Shown here: positions 30,979 to 33,368 of the stretch, piece after piece
Layout of the letters: every line of letters starts with the position of its first letter
How positions within the stretch are numbered: the stretch's first letter is position 1
NCBI GenBank assembly: GCA_009885845.1
Contig: VFJW01000072.1
Coordinates: forward strand, 1 to 33,368
DNA: 33,368 bases
Origin: Geobacter sp.
GTDB lineage: Bacteria > Desulfobacterota > Desulfuromonadia > Geobacterales > Pseudopelobacteraceae
Direction: 5' to 3'
Translations under genes and position numbers: made by a program
The notes under the pieces: generated by a model
The model's input: the letters and a program-made list of their open reading frames with translations, nothing else
Told to the model about the DNA's origin: nothing
The model's database searches: none

Positions 30979-31836
30979 CTATTTTCTGGTAACCGCCGTT
31001 GCTGTTGCTTCAGCAAATTCAGCTATTGCCGACCCGGAGCCTTTCTGAACAAACTTGACACCACGGGTTGAAACGGCGACTTCTGACAACTTGTTAGCGA
31101 TGGCAAAAACACCGCCGACCGGGCTTGTATCGAGCTTACCGGTGGGCGCGGTACTGGCATACACGGTCACATTCTCAGTGCCGAATGGTGAAGATACTTC
31201 CAGATCGAAGCGGTCATCACCGGACGGTATTTCATATACTACTCCACCGTTAAAATAGTTCTGATCTCGATAGGGGTTTGGCAGGAGCTGCAGCAGCGTA
31301 TTATCGGCCTGTTTGTAAACCACGTTGGCATAAAATGGTTTGTTGGCTTTGACAAAAACTTTCATCCGCTCACCCTGCACGTACTCTTTTTTATCAGTCC
31401 ACACCTTTACAGACAGTGGTCCCGATGGATCGTTTTCCAGCAAATCCTGATTCTTCCTGGCGCTTCCGCTCATCACCTTCTCATCCGGGACAACTTCCAC
31501 TTTGAGCTTGACCCGGTAGCAGTCGCCCAACCCCTTTTCCGTGTACCATTCTTTCATCAGCTCCTGCAGCACCTTGACCTGAGCAGTTGCATACGCCGAA
31601 AGCAGATCTTTCTCCAGCATGGCATCTTTGATGTGAGTTTCTGCCTGAATATAGGTGGCGGCTGATTCGGTGGCTTTGCGTTTAGCGTCAGTCATGGCGG
31701 TTGTTTCGGTGGCTTTTCGTGACTTATCATCACCCATGCAGGCATACCCCTCGCCTTCGATAATAATGGATTGACCGGCGTGAAGTGAGGTGGTCATCAG
31801 GCAGGATAAAGCAAGAGACAGAATGAAACGTTTCAT
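30979..31836 (-). CDS. Secreted DUF4384 protein (second of two)
   Basis: A 285-residue protein with a signal peptide (about 1-20, FILSLALSCLMTTSLHA) and two parts. Residues about 22-125 resemble the N-terminal domain of FlgT/LPP20-like proteins (IIIEGEGYACMGDDKSRKAT, then AKRKATESAATYI and YRVKLKVEVV). Residues about 140-260 match DUF4384 (PLSVKVWTDKKEYVQGERMK, VYKQADNTLLQLLPN). DUF4384 is often linked to caspase-like or Ser/Thr kinase proteins and its function is unknown. GGAG seven bases before the ATG supports the start. It follows the other DUF4384 gene by 73 bases and probably belongs to the caspase operon. Confidence 0.8.
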   Translation of the reverse strand: MKRFILSLALSCLMTTSLHAGQSIIIEGEGYACMGDDKSRKATETTAMTDAKRKATESAATYIQAETHIKDAMLEKDLLSAYATAQVKVLQELMKEWYTEKGLGDCYRVKLKVEVVPDEKVMSGSARKNQDLLENDPSGPLSVKVWTDKKEYVQGERMKVFVKANKPFYANVVYKQADNTLLQLLPNPYRDQNYFNGGVVYEIPSGDDRFDLEVSSPFGTENVTVYASTAPTGKLDTSPVGGVFAIANKLSEVAVSTRGVKFVQKGSGSAIAEFAEATATAVTRK

Positions 31837-31909
31837 AGTGATTCTCCATGCGGGAAATGGTTACATTTATTTGACGGACAACGGGGCTTATCCCCTGATA
31901 ATTGTCAGA

Positions 31910-32743
31910 TTATTTTTGAGGTAATATTCGATACTGCAACGTTGTCTCACCCCAATCAGCGGGATCAAGCTGAGCAAGGCGCCTCATCAGGTCGCTGACC
32001 AGACCGGTGGATTTTCCGTCGTAGACTTTGAAGCCCTCTTTAAACCCGCCATGCAGCAACGGTTCTTCTTTTTTTGTCGCAATAATCTTGATGCGCTCAC
32101 TTGCCCCGGTATGCCGGGATTCTGGTAAAAGTTGAGCCGTGAGGCGGATAGCGCTGCTATCGGGCGGAAAGTGAATTAACCGGTTAGCCTGAGCCATGTT
32201 TTGCGACATTCCGGCATTCGGAAGTAATTGTGTGACAGAATTATCAGGGCCGATCACAAAAATATACACATGACTGTCGCTCGACACTTGATACTGCAAC
32301 CGTACATCGTCACCTTCCCGCAGTGTGGTACGGGAAAGTGCGGCCCGAATGGCTATACCTTCCGATTTATCTCCAGGCACCGGCACCACGGTCACACGTA
32401 ATCTGACACGATAATGCTGGGGGTCATTCTTGTCACGCTCCTGCGTCAGCACGACCATCTGTTCAATTCTGCCCCGCACCCGTGCATGGATAAGGTCTTC
32501 GGCCAGTTCTCCGTTACTGACAACGGTGTGGGAGCGAATGAAAGTCCCTATAACCTGCTCGATTGCTGTCCGTTGCGCATCCGCTTTTGCTCGTTCAAAT
32601 ACCTCACGCGGCGCCTCCAGGTCACTGCCGACTGCCTCCCCGGTAACCTCGATGGTGACCGGTTTTTCGGCGGCAATCAGGGGCTTCGGCGCCATCAGCA
32701 CCATCAGCAGCAGAGCCTGTAGTACAAACATAAAATGTCTCAC
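31910..32743 (-). CDS. Secreted DUF4384 protein (first of two)
   Basis: A 277-residue protein with a signal peptide (about 1-25, MFVLQALLLMVLMAPKPLIA). An FlgT/LPP20-like N-terminal part (TIEVTGEAVGSDLEAPREVF, then AKADAQRTAIEQVIG and YRVRLRVTVVPV) is followed by a DUF4384 part (DDVRLQYQVSSDSHVYIF, then DNSVTQLLPN). It shares this layout with the gene after it, so the two probably arose by duplication, though they have diverged strongly. The GTG at 32743 is supported by AAGGGA seven bases upstream; the ATG at 32731 is the alternative. It lies 54 bases after the caspase-like gene, suggesting a three-gene operon. Confidence 0.8.
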   Translation of the reverse strand: MRHFMFVLQALLLMVLMAPKPLIAAEKPVTIEVTGEAVGSDLEAPREVFERAKADAQRTAIEQVIGTFIRSHTVVSNGELAEDLIHARVRGRIEQMVVLTQERDKNDPQHYRVRLRVTVVPVPGDKSEGIAIRAALSRTTLREGDDVRLQYQVSSDSHVYIFVIGPDNSVTQLLPNAGMSQNMAQANRLIHFPPDSSAIRLTAQLLPESRHTGASERIKIIATKKEEPLLHGGFKEGFKVYDGKSTGLVSDLMRRLAQLDPADWGETTLQYRILPQK

Positions 32744-32797
32744 GGTAGCGTCCCTTGAGCGAGTAACTTGCTACTCTATTTCCTGTTCAGCAAACTC

Positions 32798-33368
32798 TTA
32801 ATCCTTTTTTGTCCCCATCAACTGCGGCGTCTGCTGGTTGTTGTATTGCTTGCGGGCAATGCGCTCAACCTGCGGTTTAATATAACCAAACAGGTCATCC
32901 ATCCTGATGGAACCATCCGGCTTGATTACATCTTCATTCTTGATTCCTTTGAGCATGAAGTAGGTAAACAGGCCATGCCCTTTTTCATCATAGGTCGAGC
33001 TTGTCTGTTCACCTGATGAAGCGGAAAGAACCGTCATATTCTTCGACAGAACCACATCACTCTGGAGGTTCATCACCAAAGGGCGCGCACCCTTGGCAAT
33101 GACCGATCTACCGCCCGCACCGGAGAAACAGGAATCCAGAGCCACTACGATTTCTTTAGCTGACAATTTCCCGAGGGCGGCATACATGCGCTTCAGTGAA
33201 TAACCTGTCTCTGTGATAAATGAAGGGTCGCCGTCATAGGGGACAAGATAAGCATCAGATGTTTTAGGATTCGGTGCACCATGGCCCGAATAGTAGACAA
33301 AGACGGAACTGCCGGCCTCCACATTATTCGGCAGCCACCGCTCAAAATACTTTTCAAAGTCACTCTTG
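32798..33368 (-). CDS. Caspase-like peptidase (C14/metacaspase type), partial
   Basis: The open frame continues to the right edge of the window without a start, so the N-terminus is missing; a GTG at 33322 is internal. At least 189 residues are visible. FVYYSGHGAPN holds the catalytic His and VVALDSCFSGAGG holds the catalytic Cys of the caspase fold. DAYLVPYDGDP and VLSASSGEQTSSTYDEKGHG are further family motifs, and HGLFTYFMLKGI marks the small-subunit part. Bacterial relatives cleave after basic or acidic residues, but their substrates are poorly known. A signal peptide cannot be checked. Two secreted DUF4384 proteins follow and may be partners or substrates, which is inferred from position. 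Confidence 0.9.
   Translation of the reverse strand, partial: KSDFEKYFERWLPNNVEAGSSVFVYYSGHGAPNPKTSDAYLVPYDGDPSFITETGYSLKRMYAALGKLSAKEIVVALDSCFSGAGGRSVIAKGARPLVMNLQSDVVLSKNMTVLSASSGEQTSSTYDEKGHGLFTYFMLKGIKNEDVIKPDGSIRMDDLFGYIKPQVERIARKQYNNQQTPQLMGTKKD

Noticed and set aside
31860-31915. GGGG/CCCC hairpin between the two DUF4384 genes as a terminator
   Set aside because: The core stem is only four pairs, the outer pairing is interrupted and no T run follows on the minus strand.

Overview
The window looks like a chromosomal segment of a strictly anaerobic, signal-rich member of the Desulfobacterota, most likely the Geobacter/Desulfuromonas side. This rests on a complete flxABCD-hdrABC cluster, several soluble hybrid kinases, a GAF/HD-GYP protein, a caspase-like peptidase followed by DUF4384 proteins, and intergenic imperfect palindromes of a kind I associate with Geobacter genomes. 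No rRNA, tRNA or taxonomic marker is present, so the placement is an inference.

Layout. (1) 1-8.8 kb: two small membrane proteins (one DUF4337), then a signalling set made of a 1786-residue Ser/Thr-kinase/AAA/GAF/histidine-kinase fusion, a single-domain response regulator and a GAF/HD-GYP c-di-GMP phosphodiesterase. (2) 9.0-13.85 kb: a toxin-antitoxin (TA) island with five modules of different families in mixed orientation: higB-higA with a SecB-like chaperone (TAC type), brnT-brnA, mazF with a non-canonical partner, a RelE/HigB toxin with an XRE antitoxin, and a DUF6364/PIN pair. It also holds a DUF3800 gene fragment and REP-like palindromes. The TAC part is visibly AT-rich. (3) 13.86-23.05 kb: an orphan lycopene-cyclase-like flavoprotein, galE, a TIM-barrel sugar isomerase-like protein, a two-TM potassium-channel/RCK protein, a GntR-FCD regulator with a promoter/operator, ispD, a receiver-histidine kinase, a secreted thioredoxin-fold protein and a PAS-PAS histidine kinase. 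(4) 23.1-30.6 kb, minus strand: hdrC-hdrB-hdrA-flxD-flxC-flxB-flxA, closed by an intrinsic terminator. It encodes the predicted NADH-dependent electron-bifurcating heterodisulfide reductase complex. (5) 31-33.4 kb, minus strand: a caspase-like peptidase (its N-terminus lies beyond the window) followed by two secreted DUF4384 proteins.

The most striking unexplained structures are these. All six gaps inside the flx-hdr operon hold inverted-repeat elements, drawn from four unrelated repeat families, and one arm supplies the last codons and stop of flxB. The divergent promoters of two unrelated neighbouring TA modules (12.93-13.16 kb) carry the same inverted 9-bp half-site, TGACGTATA. The SecB-like gene makes the first TA module a probable chaperone-addicted system in a lineage where ordinary SecB is not expected.
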